This document shows positions 31,501-43,316 of a stretch of DNA of 64,000 nucleotides, piece by piece. The notes below the pieces were generated by a model. The model worked only from the letters and a program-made list of their open reading frames with translations. It had not been told where the DNA came from and ran no database searches. Within the stretch, counting starts at the first letter, position 1. The number at the start of each line of letters is the position of its first letter. Location: contig CP099840.1 in assembly GCA_030062745.1 (NCBI GenBank), positions 10,988,437 to 11,052,436 of the forward strand, written 5' to 3'. This DNA is from Capitulum mitella. Taxonomy: Eukaryota; Arthropoda; Thecostraca; Pollicipedomorpha; Pollicipedidae. The position numbers and the translations under genes are program-made.

Positions 31501-33829
31501 ACCTGTTCGAAGCCCCTACCGAAAAAAGCTGAGACCCCTAACAAAGATAGACTTCAAAAAACACGCACGGCACGTGCCTCCTTCCTTCCCCTCATAGTTG
31601 TATTTTCCATTCTTTTTTGGTTTTCAGCGTGCTCGTCGCTTTCATCCCCATTTTCGTTTCTGTTCAATTTCTTACGAAGCCCCCAAGATCGTCAATGGGG
31701 TCAGAGACATAGTCTTGCCCCAGACCCATCGCAAATGGGGGGGGGGGAGCAGCTGCCCCCTGTCCCCGTCCCACACTTCCTTCGCCCTGTGTAAACCTGA
31801 ATTGAAATATTTAAAAAAATGACAACGAAAAGCAAAGCCAAAACGTCATTCTCTTGGTGTGAATGTGCACAAGTTTCGATATTATATAGAGCTGTAAAAT
31901 TAGGAATCCACCATATAACAAAACGACTGAACCACTGGTTTTCATGTAACAATGTAAAAATGTTGCATTTCGGTGAACCTATGTTGCGCTCGGCTTCGCC
32001 TTGCACAACACAGTGACGTCACTCCCGTATGACAATCTAGCACGGTTACATGAAACGCAATGCAGCAGTCTTAGATCATTTTTGATTTTCTTGAGAACAT
32101 TCTGTACCTTTTTCCGGGTGATGTGATGCCACGCAAGGCTATCTCTTACAATGGGGAACCCAGGTGGCATCATTTAATTCGCTTTTGGTGTTCTCACCCT
32201 ATTATCACCGAAGGAGGGCATTTTTTTCTCTGTATGGAGCACTGTGCGAAGCTAACAACTTATCACAGATTACCTCACTTGAAGCTACTTACTTACCTAT
32301 ATGCAGGAGGGTTATTATGATTAAATACAATAACAATTGCATTTATGCAATGAGAATAAATGCAACACATATTATAAATAACATAAAGTGCAAAATACAA
32401 ATAACAAAGCAAAATGCAAATATATAGCAGGTTTGATTATGTGACGTGCCGTTGCAACGGCATGATTTGCAACATTGCAACAATTTGCAGCTTTCGACCT
32501 AAGATGTTGTTTAGTCCATTGTTGCCTCGCACGCACGCTGGTGGTGTCCGTTTGGCACTCTGGCTGACCGTTGCGGAGATATAGTCCCTTGCAGCATTGT
32601 GCAACATTCTGCAACAATGCGCTAAATGGGCCAGATCGACCCCTGAGGTCGCCAGAACACGCCTGAAACCGTGCTAGAGCGTCACGGGCCTCCGAAAGTG
32701 CCGCCAGCCAGACAAAGCTGGGGCCGCCCACGCCGTCGCCGTGGAACCGTGGCCTGCCGTGAACGGGGGCGTCTGCGCACAATCGGCTGAGTATTTCGGT
32801 CACTGCCATCGACAGAACGTTTTAAAGATGAGGCAGGTCAAAGTTGATCAGCGTATGGACGGGTAACTTTTTTACGTCGAGGGTTTTAGTTATGAAGATG
32901 AACGGCGAGATCTGGGTGAAAGCATGGTTGACGGAGACTCCCTCTCTTACTCCCAGTCTCCCGGGCATGTGGTGGCCTTTTGGACGGAGGTCGGAAAAAC
33001 GTTCATTCGAAGGAGAGCGTACTTTGAAATTTTGATGGATTTTTGCTTGCTTTGTTGCTTTGTTGCTTCTGTGGTGTAATTCATTTATGCCTTTCAAGGC
33101 CAGTTGTCTGTTAATTCTTGCAAGGCACCTGTCCACCCCCACTGGTACCTAAACCCCCGTCGTCCGTCACCCTTCGGCGTATCGCTCCCCTCTGTCATAT
33201 GTCATAAAAAAATACGCCACAGGACTTGTTTTTCGCGCCAGTGGCGCAGGGTTACCAGAAACATCTTGATGCCTCCCGGGTAGGTGAATGCCCATTCCCT
33301 TAACAATTCAGCCACAGAAGTTTCGCCGAATCATGCGGACTGCGGATCCCTCGGACCCTTAGGTCCGTACCGAACCTCTTCCCATTCCTGCCCCTAGGTT
33401 AGCCCCGGGCGCGTGCCAGGGGTGTCCCAGACGCCGCGTAAGCCGCACGGCTCAGGGATCTTACTCACCGCCGATACCATCAGCGTGATCAGTTTCCTGT
33501 CGGCGCCGTCCTGGGATTGGGCCCCTTACTTGCAGCGCCCGTCAGCTCCCTTTGCCATTCATGGTGGGATCGGAGTTTCAAATGACAGCCCCCAGGGAGG
33601 CAGGTGTATTGAAATAATAAATTTCACCTTACGTAATTGTGCTCCGACGTGGCAGATAGGTTTTCCTCGTACACAGGGGTACTGCATACAGGCCCTCAGC
33701 CTCGATGCTGCCGGCTATTCTCAATCAGTGTTTGTCGTTTTTTCCCACCCAGCATTGACTCGCTGCCCTACGGTCTAAGTCTTCGTGACAGCGGGTGGCG
33801 ACAAACCCATCTCCCGTTGGCGATGTTCG
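31501..33829. other. Largely unassigned; one GC-rich open frame
   Basis: A minus-strand frame beginning with ATG at 32809 (MAVTEILSRLCADAP) has GC-leaning third positions for its first 60 codons and then becomes AT-rich. It could hold a first exon, but no clear donor was found. A G-tract/C-tract pair is at 31735-31760. A tRNA-like degenerate stretch lies near 33240-33310 on the minus strand. Confidence 0.25.
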
Positions 33830-34600
33830 CCGCTCCGGGAAGTGGACAGCGCAGTTCCGTCCACTGACGGCAGTCATCGCACCAAACCTGATGTGACCGA
33901 CCATCAAGTAACATATCCGAGACCTTTCTGGAGACCTGGCTTCGGCTTCCCGGGTCTCGGTTGCGTGACTCGGCAAACCCTTGGGCCTCAGTCCGTCTGC
34001 CTGCACATAGAACGATGGCGGCGACAGAATCTCAATCCTCGGCGGTGCTTCTCACCTACCGGCGCGTGGACGGTAGCGTTCCGTCACTGACCGCAGGTCA
34101 CGGGCCTCGCCAAGCGGCGTGACACTGCAAAACCTGCAGGGGCCCACTATCAAGCCAGCTCATGCGGCGATGGCGGCGATGGCATCTCCGAGGTATAGTC
34201 GTCACCAACCCGGCGAACGGACGGCGTCCCATCCACTATCCACAGCTCACGCGCCCGGCCTCATCTTGGTGACAGGGTATGGCCTAGACAACTGCTGGCG
34301 ACCCGGCCTCGGCCGTCGTGTCCCGGCCGCATGACGCTGCATTCCCGTGGGCCCCAAAATCCAGCCTACCCGTTGCCCACGGGCGGCGATAACCTCCGGG
34401 GACGTCCCAAATCCACCCGGCGAGTGAACGGCTGACCGCCATCCACTGACCGCAGGCCGCGCGCTTGACCCAGCGACGGGCTGTGCAAAACCCCTAGCCC
34501 AAAGTCCAGCCGTGCCCACGAGATTGTGGGGTGGCGTTGGGCTCTTAACTGCCGGAGGGCGGATCCGCGGTTGCCATATCAATCAACGGGCACGCAGTAT
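33830..34600. repeat. GC-rich degenerate tandem array
   Basis: The landmark TCCACTGACCGCAGGTCACG, in variants, recurs near 33857, 34078, 34228 and 34437, with CCCGGCCTC...GGCC and CAAAACC words between. This gives irregular units of about 150-220 bp. Open frames on both strands arise from the GC-rich repeats. Confidence 0.5.
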
Positions 34601-37052
34601 ACGTGCCCCCTCCGTCATGATGGTGTTCTGCCGCTCGTTGCTGATTATAAAATGGCGTTAGTGTTGTCTTAATGTAATATCATTATTCCCAGTGAGACAC
34701 TTCGCATGGGATGACTTAATCACGACGTTAAACATTTGTCAAAAGCTAGACGAATTTATAACCAGTCAAGGTCGAAGAAAATTGATCAGAAAATGACAAT
34801 TCACGCAAAAAAAACAACACAACAAAGTTCAAGTGGTAAATTGCCTATGCTATTTGTGGCGTAAACTACAAGTTAACTAGATTCCAGGAAAAAAATGATT
34901 TGCCTGTCAACTGGAGATGTCATCATCCCTTACATACGCTCAGTTTTGGGCATGTGCCCCGTTATGTGGCCGAGAACAGGGCCGCCTGAGCGGCCTGCCT
35001 GTCCTCTGAACACCCACGTTCGGAGGACGTGTCCATCGGTTTATCTCCGGCAGATTTCTGTGACACAGTGGTCCGGCCGACTTGTCGTGCCGAGCCATGA
35101 GCGGAGAATGCTCACTCGATTTGCGCACATTAGTCCGACCATTATTCGGTACCAGGTCGGTTGCGCTACTCGACCATTCGCATTGGAAAGGTTTCTCCGG
35201 CGGCACTCAACATTCATTCCCTTCAGGCCGGCCCCTCCGTGCCGACTGGTGACAGGGGTAAGGGCTATTTCAGACGGCCGGGCGGCGGTCCCCCTGTACC
35301 CTCCGGCGCGGCAGCCCCGGCGAATGGCCATTATCGGGCCGGCCGATCTGCTACGCGGGCGCACGCCGGTGACCGCTGGGACGCCCGGTCTCGCGAGGGC
35401 AGGGTATTTAAACTTCGCCACGGAGCTGAGCGCCGCGACCAAAGAATGAAACACAGTAGTTGGTCTTATTACCAAACCATGCTTGCACTGCCGCAGAAGC
35501 GCCTGTCCTTCCTACTATTTCCGAGATAAAATTTTACCCGACAATTTACCAGCATGGTCTGTCCGATCCAGTGAACAACGCGCTGCAGCATTTTTTTCGT
35601 CAACCACTCGTTTGCCCAAAAGAAATCCGCAATCATACTTCGTCATTTTGCGATCCTCTGAACACTTTTTTGAACGAACTTATGCGCAACGATCAAACCC
35701 TAACTTAAGTCTGACTCGGTTTAGCTCAAACGGAGAGGAGCAACATGACCGCATTCAGAGCCTGCCTTGACTTGGTAAACTCCAGGTGTCGGTCAAATCT
35801 TTAAAAGCACATCTGCCATCCGGCCAAAAGCTACTAGAGAGGAAGCTTATTACTCAGCGCTACTTTACGGCAAGTGGCTCTGAATACGAGCAGCTAAATG
35901 ATTGTACTTCGGAAAATCACAGACATTTTAACGAGTTTTTTTTTTACTTGTTAAGAATGGACAACATGGCAAAAGCGCCGAATACAGTTCATTTTTTCAA
36001 CTGCGGTTATCATTCGTTGGTTGAAGAGCACAGCAGCAAATAATTGGCAAAAACTGAATGGGGTCTGACCTCAAGCGTGCTAATTTGGCATGCACGTTTG
36101 CTAGCCTTTCACTACATAGTTTCATTTCATCTGTTCTGCCTAAACATTTCAAATTCCTCGAGATTTAGCAAATGGAAGGACAGTTTAGATCCCTATATTC
36201 TACGAGCCCAACTCTGAGTGTCATTAGCAAAGTGACCAAAAACATCAACGTTGCCGAAACTAATGAACACCAGGCAAGTTATAATTGCTGTCTGTTGGCT
36301 CGTTCTTAAATGCAAAACAGTAACGATCGTTATGCAGAAAAATGACTGGACGGTATTCAGTCATTACGAGGCCAAGTGCTTAAGCGCCAATTCTAAGGCA
36401 TTTTAGCCGTACGCTAGCACAACAAAGAACAAAATCAGCAAAGCGGGGAGGGAAGTGCGGGAGAGCGAACTACATAAATGAAGGATGACTTTACTGACTC
36501 TGTGAAAGTCACACATGAATTTAATACATTCGTTGCCTATGTGAACCGAATTGTTTGCGTACGTCCATGCTGACATTATCCTCCAAAACTCTACGGATAA
36601 GTCTACACGCTCAACGACCCACCGATTTTACGGAAAAGAAGCACGCTACCGTTGCATGTACATGAGGCCAGCCGGCCTCGCACAAGGAACGAAAATGGCT
36701 CGCGACTAATCGCCTTCCAGTTCTCTTTTTTTCGTTATTCTCGATCATATGATCCAGTTGTCATACGATTTCGACGTTTATTTCCCCGGGCATCCCAAAA
36801 CTGAAACTAGCACTCGCTCACACACATTTATACTTCAACTCGTCAAACATACAGTTTACATCGAAACGCCGTTTCCCATCCCGGGATGCACCCCAAGCCC
36901 TCTCTGCCCCTGGTGTCCCCTCGTCCCTGTCCTCTCTCCATGGGATGGACGGTTGCCATTACGACTGGGATTTTGCGTGACCGTATAACAAAAAAGTGTG
37001 GCGCAGGCAGGACATTTTGAGCGCCATGTGGCCAGGCAGGCATTCAACTCAC
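34601..37052. other. No gene supported apart from a promoter-like site
   Basis: It holds a GC-rich, CpG-rich block at 34950-35440 (several overlapping open frames on both strands), the TATA-like site at 35405, and AT-richer DNA after 35550. No repeat seen elsewhere in the window was recognised. Confidence 0.3.
35405..35530 (+). promoter_or_regulatory. TATA-like site with short downstream ORF
   Basis: TATTTAAA at 35405-35412 follows about 400 bp of CpG-rich DNA. Some 34 bases downstream an ATG (35446) opens a 27-codon frame beginning MKHSSWSYYQTM. Spacing fits a core promoter, but no initiator motif is evident and the ORF may be chance. Confidence 0.25.
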
Positions 37053-37101
37053 GGATGATGTTCTGGGCTAGCTGGACTTTTCCTTCCGAACTTTCACCCA
37101 T
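37053..37101 (-). CDS. Candidate first coding exon, product unknown
   Basis: ATG at 37101 in the context GTCATGG opens MGESSEGKVQLAQNII and reaches a strong donor (ATCC/GTGAGT) after 49 bases. Upstream on the same strand are CRE-like and CCAAT motifs (37225-37262). No downstream exon was identified; without splicing the frame stays open through LNACLATWRSKCPACATLF. Confidence 0.35.
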
Positions 37102-37221
37102 GACGCTGGCAACCACTCTTAGTCAAACTTCCCACGAACTCCTCCCGAACTCACTGTCTCGATTTTTTTTACCTTGTTATCCTCCCGCTTCTGAGACTTC
37201 TCGTGGCTTCGACATGGCACA

Positions 37222-37265
37222 CTGTGATTGGTCAGTTGGTCTACGTCAGCTTGTGACGTATCCAG
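37222..37265 (-). promoter_or_regulatory. CRE and CCAAT cluster
   Basis: On the minus strand the order is TACGTCA, then CTGACGTAG, then GACCAATCA within about 40 bp. All lie about 130-160 bp upstream of the candidate first exon at 37101. Paired CRE-like sites and a CCAAT box in this arrangement are typical of proximal promoters. No TATA box was seen. Confidence 0.4.
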
Positions 37266-39429
37266 CCGGCCCCCGGAAAAAGGGCTGTGTTTCTGGGTCA
37301 GGTATTCGGGCCCTGGCGCCGTCCTGACCCCCCCCCCCATGGCTTTGTGGCCCACTGACGCCGGCGTATCCGGGTTTGGCGTTCGGCCGGTCTAAGTTTG
37401 GAATCTTAACCGGCTGTTTTTCAGAGTCACAAAAACAGTCTGTGGGACCTTTGGTGGATGCTGCCCCCTAGAAACGAGCTACAACTGCATCGATGCCATG
37501 CCAGCGTCGTCTCAGAAGCCGGAATGTAAAAGATTTTGAATTTTCGTATGCCTGCAATAAAGAGCCAAAATGTAACCCGTTACAATTACTCTGAATTTAT
37601 TTTCATGTAGGGGAAGCTGCCCAATTTGCGGCACCTTTTCAAAAAACGGGAGCTATGACTGTGTTGTGATAAACATGGTCTTCTTTCTTTCTCATATGCC
37701 TTCTTTGGTCTTTTGACCACCATAATGTCCTATGTTTTAAAACTTCAGTCTTTGCTTCTATTTGTTATTTAATTTCTAGCAAGACATTGTAAAAAGGCGC
37801 ACTTCGGGCAACCCTGCCATATTTGAGGCACACGACGTGCCTAGTTGCGCCACCGTTGAAATGACGTGTGGTTCCATGTATATTGCGGCGGCAAAGGTAT
37901 AATAAACCACTGTCTGGTGTGTTATGAACAGTTTCACTCTATTCTTGTTGCCAATACTTGCAAACAGGTCGGAAGAGGTGTTCATATCCCGACAGGATGC
38001 TGGGCAGCTCCACGAAGGTGGCTACACAGGCGCATCCAGTGGGTTTGAGGTCCATACCCCTCTTGTGATTAGAAAATGTTTCTATCCTAAACCCGAAAAT
38101 ACTATATAGTCCTGCATTTCCTAAATGCCAAAGTAAGGTCACCGAAATCAAAAGAGGTTTGGTTATGAAAAGAGTGCATTCTCCCCCTTCAGGGGCCCTT
38201 TTAGCATGCCAGTTAGGGAGCAAGTTCCTGGAGTGGCAGGTAAATCCCCTAATGGAGAAGGACGCAGCGAGGTCCTGAGGGCACAGTGAGTGCGGTCAGC
38301 GGCGAGTCACCCCTCTGAATGAAATGGCTAAAATCTGAAGCACATTTACCCGCCAGATTGATAGGAGGTCCTCGTTCCTGGGGTGTCGTCAGAATTCTCG
38401 GCCCGGGGGTGCCTGCGAGACTTGGGGCGCTGTTTACATGGCGAATAAGAACAAAATGATGTTTTTCGTAAATTTCTACGGCCAGTTGACTGTGGGGCTC
38501 AACGGGCTTCGCGAGGGGAGAGGGCTAAGGGCTCCAGCCCTTTCAAGAAGGCTCTGGCGACATTTCTGCCTCATTCTCAAGGCGTCCCCTCTGCAGTCCA
38601 AATCCCCCCGTGATTTTCGCTTTAAATGAGTCCCAGAAACGCACAAAACGCTAAAGCAACCATCAATACACCGTCACCTAGTCCTGCGGTCCCGATTGTG
38701 CCACTGACGCAATAAGGCCCGCCAAATGATGGTGCGAAAAGAGCAATGGTTCTACCATAAAAAAACTAGCCGAGGATAAAATTACGCGCGAATGTATCAT
38801 TTCTATTCTTGCCAAATAAGAAGGGTAATTCCGCAACGGAGGCACTGCATAGGAACAATTTTCCTTCACGGTATTAATAGCACACTTATACACGGGTAAC
38901 ACAAACCAGAAAATTATTTCAAACTTCCACTGAAACTTCACGGACCCACCACACGTCTGTACCGCTGACAGAGAGGAAAAGGCAGAGGTCATATCTGCAG
39001 CCATGCTGTCTCTCTCAGAAAATATCCTTTACCTGCCAATCATCTGTCTCAATCAGGAGATAAAGAGGGGTGACGCAATTAGGCAGGGTGGCGCCCATTG
39101 AACACCTTCCCCTACTTATTTTTCGTTTTGAAAATCATGTTATGAGTGAAAAACGTCGTAGCACATTGTTTTCTTGTAAAAACAACAATATGTCAGTCTC
39201 TATCATCCTTAATACTCATATGCTTAATTTTAAACAAGTTTCACACTAAATTTGTATCTTGCTTGTGTCATTTACTGTTGCCATTGGCTATGGTGCGCAT
39301 CTGCCTGCCTATGACTCCAGAAGGGATCCATGACTAAATTGTTGGTGATGTCATGAACAATGTTCGGTTTAGTCTTACTATGCGTTGCCATAGGCCTAAC
39401 ATTAAAGTCAAGGTTATTGGTGTCGCATT
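37266..39429. other. No gene supported
   Basis: Mixed composition, with poly-C at 37328-37340 and several open frames of 60-110 codons on both strands lacking splice or motif support. No repeat relation to the rest of the window was noticed. Confidence 0.3.
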
Positions 39430-39621
39430 TCAAAACCAAAAGACCAGGCAGTTCCGCCCGTGCGCTGCGAGGCTCTCTCCGGTGCCGAGGTGGTCCAGGG
39501 CTAACGTGCCCACGAGCCACCCGAGAGCCGTGACTATGTCGCCGGACAGTGGAGTCTGGGGTAGCTCTCGAGACGTCTGGAAGACTTCCAGGTGCAGCCG
39601 CGGCCTCTTCAGTAGTTTCAA
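39430..39621 (-). CDS. Weak GC-rich coding-like frame
   Basis: The frame reads RPRLHLEVFQTSRELPQTP, then SGDIVTALGWLVGTLALD, then HLGTGESLAAHGRN, with high G/C at third positions like the C6orf136-like exons. A possible acceptor (GTCTTCCAG) lies inside it. Two other frames of the same GC-rich DNA are also open, so strand and reality are uncertain. No family recognised. Confidence 0.2.
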   Translation of the reverse strand: MKLLKRPRLHLEVFQTSRELPQTPLSGDIVTALGWLVGTLALDHLGTGESLAAHGRNCLVFWF

Positions 39622-41554
39622 TGGTCGGCGAATCAGATCGAAACAACCAGAATCCGCGACCGCAACCCAGGGTCAGTTCATTCCCGGCGGTCGTCCTCGT
39701 TAACTCCGTGGACAGAGACCAATGGCGGCGCCATGCATTGAGGACACCAGGAGCAAGCGGCATTTCTGAGTCCTTCCTTTCCAAGCATTGTTATTGGGAT
39801 AACGTTAAATTCTACTAAGTTGGGGGGCAGTTGCCCTACTGCCGCTACTCTCCGTTCCCCCGGTGATGCCGTCACTGATAGAGACTCGGACTCATAATCG
39901 CAAAGTAATGGATTAGAATTCTGACCCCGCGTGCTTTCGATCGGTGTCACGTGTGGATTTGATCAGATGGATTGGACACCAGACGCCTGAGCCCAAGTGA
40001 CTGTAGGACCCAAAACCAACCAGTCATCTCTCCAGGGGCTCAAAACGGTTAAATTTGAACTACCGCCCTTCGCCCTCTTCATTGGCCCGATTTCAAAGGA
40101 TAGTCTCCCCCCTCTCTCTCTGCCTTGGTTCGATTTCATCGGACATTTCCTCTCTCATCTCACCTGTTCCCCTGCTACGGGACTGCACTCAGGAAACGGG
40201 CGACAAGGGAGGAATGATTAGCGATGGAAAATACATTTTATGAGTATCTTAGACTTCATTACCTCAATATTTGTCACTTTAAAAAGCTAGCTGGACTCGT
40301 GATATCCTCTTTTGAAGTTATCCATAACTCACCGATTAATGGGCTTTAATAACATGAAACCCGTTATACTACGGAAATCATACATGTCAAACTGTACGGA
40401 ATAAAAAGGACGGAAAGTACGGAGAGGGGAAAGAATGAAGACGAAGGGTCCCAGTCATCGTTGATACCATAAAAAGGTGTATCAATCGCGTCATGCCTGC
40501 ACCGTCACTGGTATGTTATTGTAATCCCTATGTTTACAAGACATAACTTACGAGGACTTCCGAGGAAGATTATTTGTTTATATGCGTCATCTTGTCAATG
40601 TTGTTTAGCCCGTTACGCAGTGTTCGGTTGGCGCCAATTATATCTATCCGGGTGACATCAATTTACACGGTGCAAATGTTGATTTGGGTTTGTTAACATC
40701 AGATCCATTATCTTCAAGTAAACTCCGAAGAACTTAATCAATCAACAACTGACTAAAAATATCATTACGGACTCAGGTGTAATATCCTTCAGTCAGGTGA
40801 AAATTCTGTGTAGTTAAGTCACGTGAAAACTTCCGCCCAGACTAGACGTTGTTCATTTTATCCAGATACCACGTTTTTTAAATCAAAATAGTGCAAAAAA
40901 CATTACAAAATTTATAAATATATATAGTATGTTTCATATTCCATATTAATGCCATTATTTATTATACTATATTATATATGTGCATTATAGAAGATATTAT
41001 ATATAATTACATTACATCATATAATGTACATATTATATTATATTAATACAGATATATAAAAATACATCATGTAATAAAAAATACAATACAAAAAACGTAT
41101 CGAGATCATGCATAGATTTACGCTTTATTTCTGTTCATGATGTACTGTGCTGAAAACCTGTGCATTCACGTCACCATTCGGTTGGGATGTCGTTAATTTT
41201 CGCAGCACTGTTTATTGCATCGACATAGCCTAGTCAATATGGGCTATGACTACAGGTACGTAGTGACAAATTATTTCATGCCGTCTAAAATCTTATGGTA
41301 TCTCCAGAAAATATTATGATGCCAATCACGACACCCATCAAACATTCAGCATCATCTGTCAAATCAAATCATGCCTGCTTTGATCATAACATTACACAAA
41401 CGAGAGGCCTCGCAAATGGCGCTTACAAGCAGTACATTGAGACAATCTTACGTTACAGAGGCAAGTTCGCACCATTACGCAGGATGTTGTCCTGAATTCG
41501 TTCATCACTTTGCCCGCTTATTCGTCGTGTTGGTGTGTCCGGGTTTTCTCGGAG
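39622..41554. other. No gene supported; AT-rich block
   Basis: 40900-41105 is very AT-rich, with palindromic TATATTATAT-type words. A tRNA-like but degenerate stretch is at about 39880-39935. Short open frames at 39997-40243 lack support. Confidence 0.35.
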
Positions 41555-42035
41555 ACGCGCTCCGCCGTACATTTGAAATGTACGCTGAAAGTAAAGATAC
41601 GCAGGTAAGGAATGTTGTTTAGGTTTAATTATGACTAACCGCGATGTAAACATTTTGCGGGTCATGCGAACGAGTGATCCCTCTTGTTTCAATTCAGAGT
41701 GCCGAAGCCTTCAGACGGGCAGGCAGACAGACACAGACAGACGGAGAAACAAACAGCTAGGAACACAGGCATAAACGTTGGCAGACCAGACAGACAAGCG
41801 GAAATGAGATCATGATTTCACGACTGCTGTATTATCAGGCCTTCTTCTGGCGCATTCTTTTTGCACGCAGACGCTCATCCCGAGCATACCATGGAGCTAC
41901 GGGAACTTCCAGGTCATTATGTGTCCCGTTCCGCCCATGAACGTTGTCCACTTCCTGGACGCGGGCGACGGCAGTTATCGACGCGCTTCGCGCTACTTGG
42001 AAGGGAAACTGTTTGAGTCGTCAGCTGCACTCTGA
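41555..42035 (+). CDS. Candidate two-exon gene fragment, product unknown
   Basis: The first exon ends ALRRTFEMYAESKDTQ at a strong donor, ACGCAG/GTAAGG (41604/41605); its acceptor is probably the pyrimidine-rich GGTTTTCTCGGAG at 41554. After a 266-bp intron ending TTTTTGCACGCAG, the second exon (41871-42035) reads in phase TLIPSIPWSYGNF, VIMCPVPPMNVVHFLDAGD and YRRASRYLEGKLFES to a TGA. The G/C-leaning third positions and matching splice sites favour real coding. I do not recognise the family. Confidence 0.45.
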
Positions 42036-43316
42036 TAGCTCAGCTCGGTGTTTAGGGAAACTGAACTCCTGCCTCCGCGACAGAATGTTTGCAAAGGAAA
42101 CAGATGACCTGCTGTTTAGAGTCCACAGGGCGCAAGCTGTGTGATGCATTCCGAATCGGACGAGATTGTTTGCGGAAAACCATAATCAAACTGAAGACGC
42201 TTTTCTGCAGCAGGCAGTTCTGTTGCACTCTTATGAACACTTGTCTCGATTCGTCGGGGCTTATAATGGTGACTTTGTGTCGTGACTATTTCCCTGAAAC
42301 GTTCCGGAACTTCGAATTCTTGAAATGGGACATTAGAAGTTTTCCTTACCAAGATTGCTGTTGATGTCAATGATTATGTAAAGTCCAGAAGCACCATACA
42401 AAGCGGCGGCGAGCATACCGATGTCAGGAAAAGAAGCACAGTCTTCCACAGCAGATATGCACCAATCTGTTCAAAACGTCTCATGAACTTAAGTAAGTGG
42501 ACAACGCAAGGCGAACTGAAGTTCACGTTCGATTTTAACAAGTGAGTAACCATCATGTCTTAGCTACTGTAACGGTTTCATTCCATTTTTTCTTTTTTTT
42601 TGTACATCGATATCTTTAGCATCGAAGCTTGGTACTTACGGTTCACAGCTAGTGGGTAATCCATAGCCAAGCGTAAAGTACATTTCCGTTTTAATAATGA
42701 GAGGTTTATGAACAATGGCAGTCGACAGACATTCCAAGAAATGCTTCTGGACATGCGTCATGTGATAACAGAATGCCCGGCGTATTAGCACGAGCCATAG
42801 AAGCATCGGGTGTGGGTGATGGAAAAGTTGCACTGAAATAATAAAATTTATCAACATCTATGACAGTGCGTCTCTGCTGGCCTCACGTTCACATCGGTAT
42901 CTGTTAGTCATGCGGTCATTACCGATTGAGAGAAACATGTCCGAGTCCCAGTAAGTTACGTTACCTTGGCAGGGGGACGATTATAAGGGATCGTCACTTT
43001 TTTCACCAACCGCTCTGTCCTGTCGGCGAACATCATCCACTGTTTGGATGAGACGTTTACTTTCAGTTCTTAACGATGAAATAAAGATTTTCAAATATAG
43101 AGCACCACGCAAAGGGGCATTGTGCTTGACCGCAAATAACGCTCCATCTTTAAAGGCAACCAACACTAGGTCTGGGAAACACCATGTGACACTGGCAGTC
43201 TGGAGACCGTCACTGCATATATGTCTCCACAAGTAATTGTGGTACAATGTAGTCTGAAACGCCGTATTGGCCAAGGTGGAAGAGGGTTTCGCGCTAACAC
43301 GCACTGGAAGGGAGAA
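42036..43316. other. No gene supported
   Basis: Open frames on both strands at 42089-42370 overlap one another without splice signals. The region is of average composition and no repeat was recognised. Confidence 0.3.

Noticed and set aside
33240-33310. Minus-strand TGGCTGAATTGTTAAGG, like a Leu/Ser tRNA D arm
   Set aside because: No convincing T arm or acceptor pairing; too degenerate to call a SINE.
34895-35449. 184-codon plus-strand frame in CpG-rich DNA
   Set aside because: Frames on both strands are open over the same GC-rich stretch. The predicted residues show no recognisable motif, and the region reads better as a promoter-side CpG-rich block.
39880-39935. tRNA-Met-like stretch with CTCATAATC
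   Set aside because: The anticodon and T stems do not pair and the D arm is missing. At most it is a remnant of a SINE.
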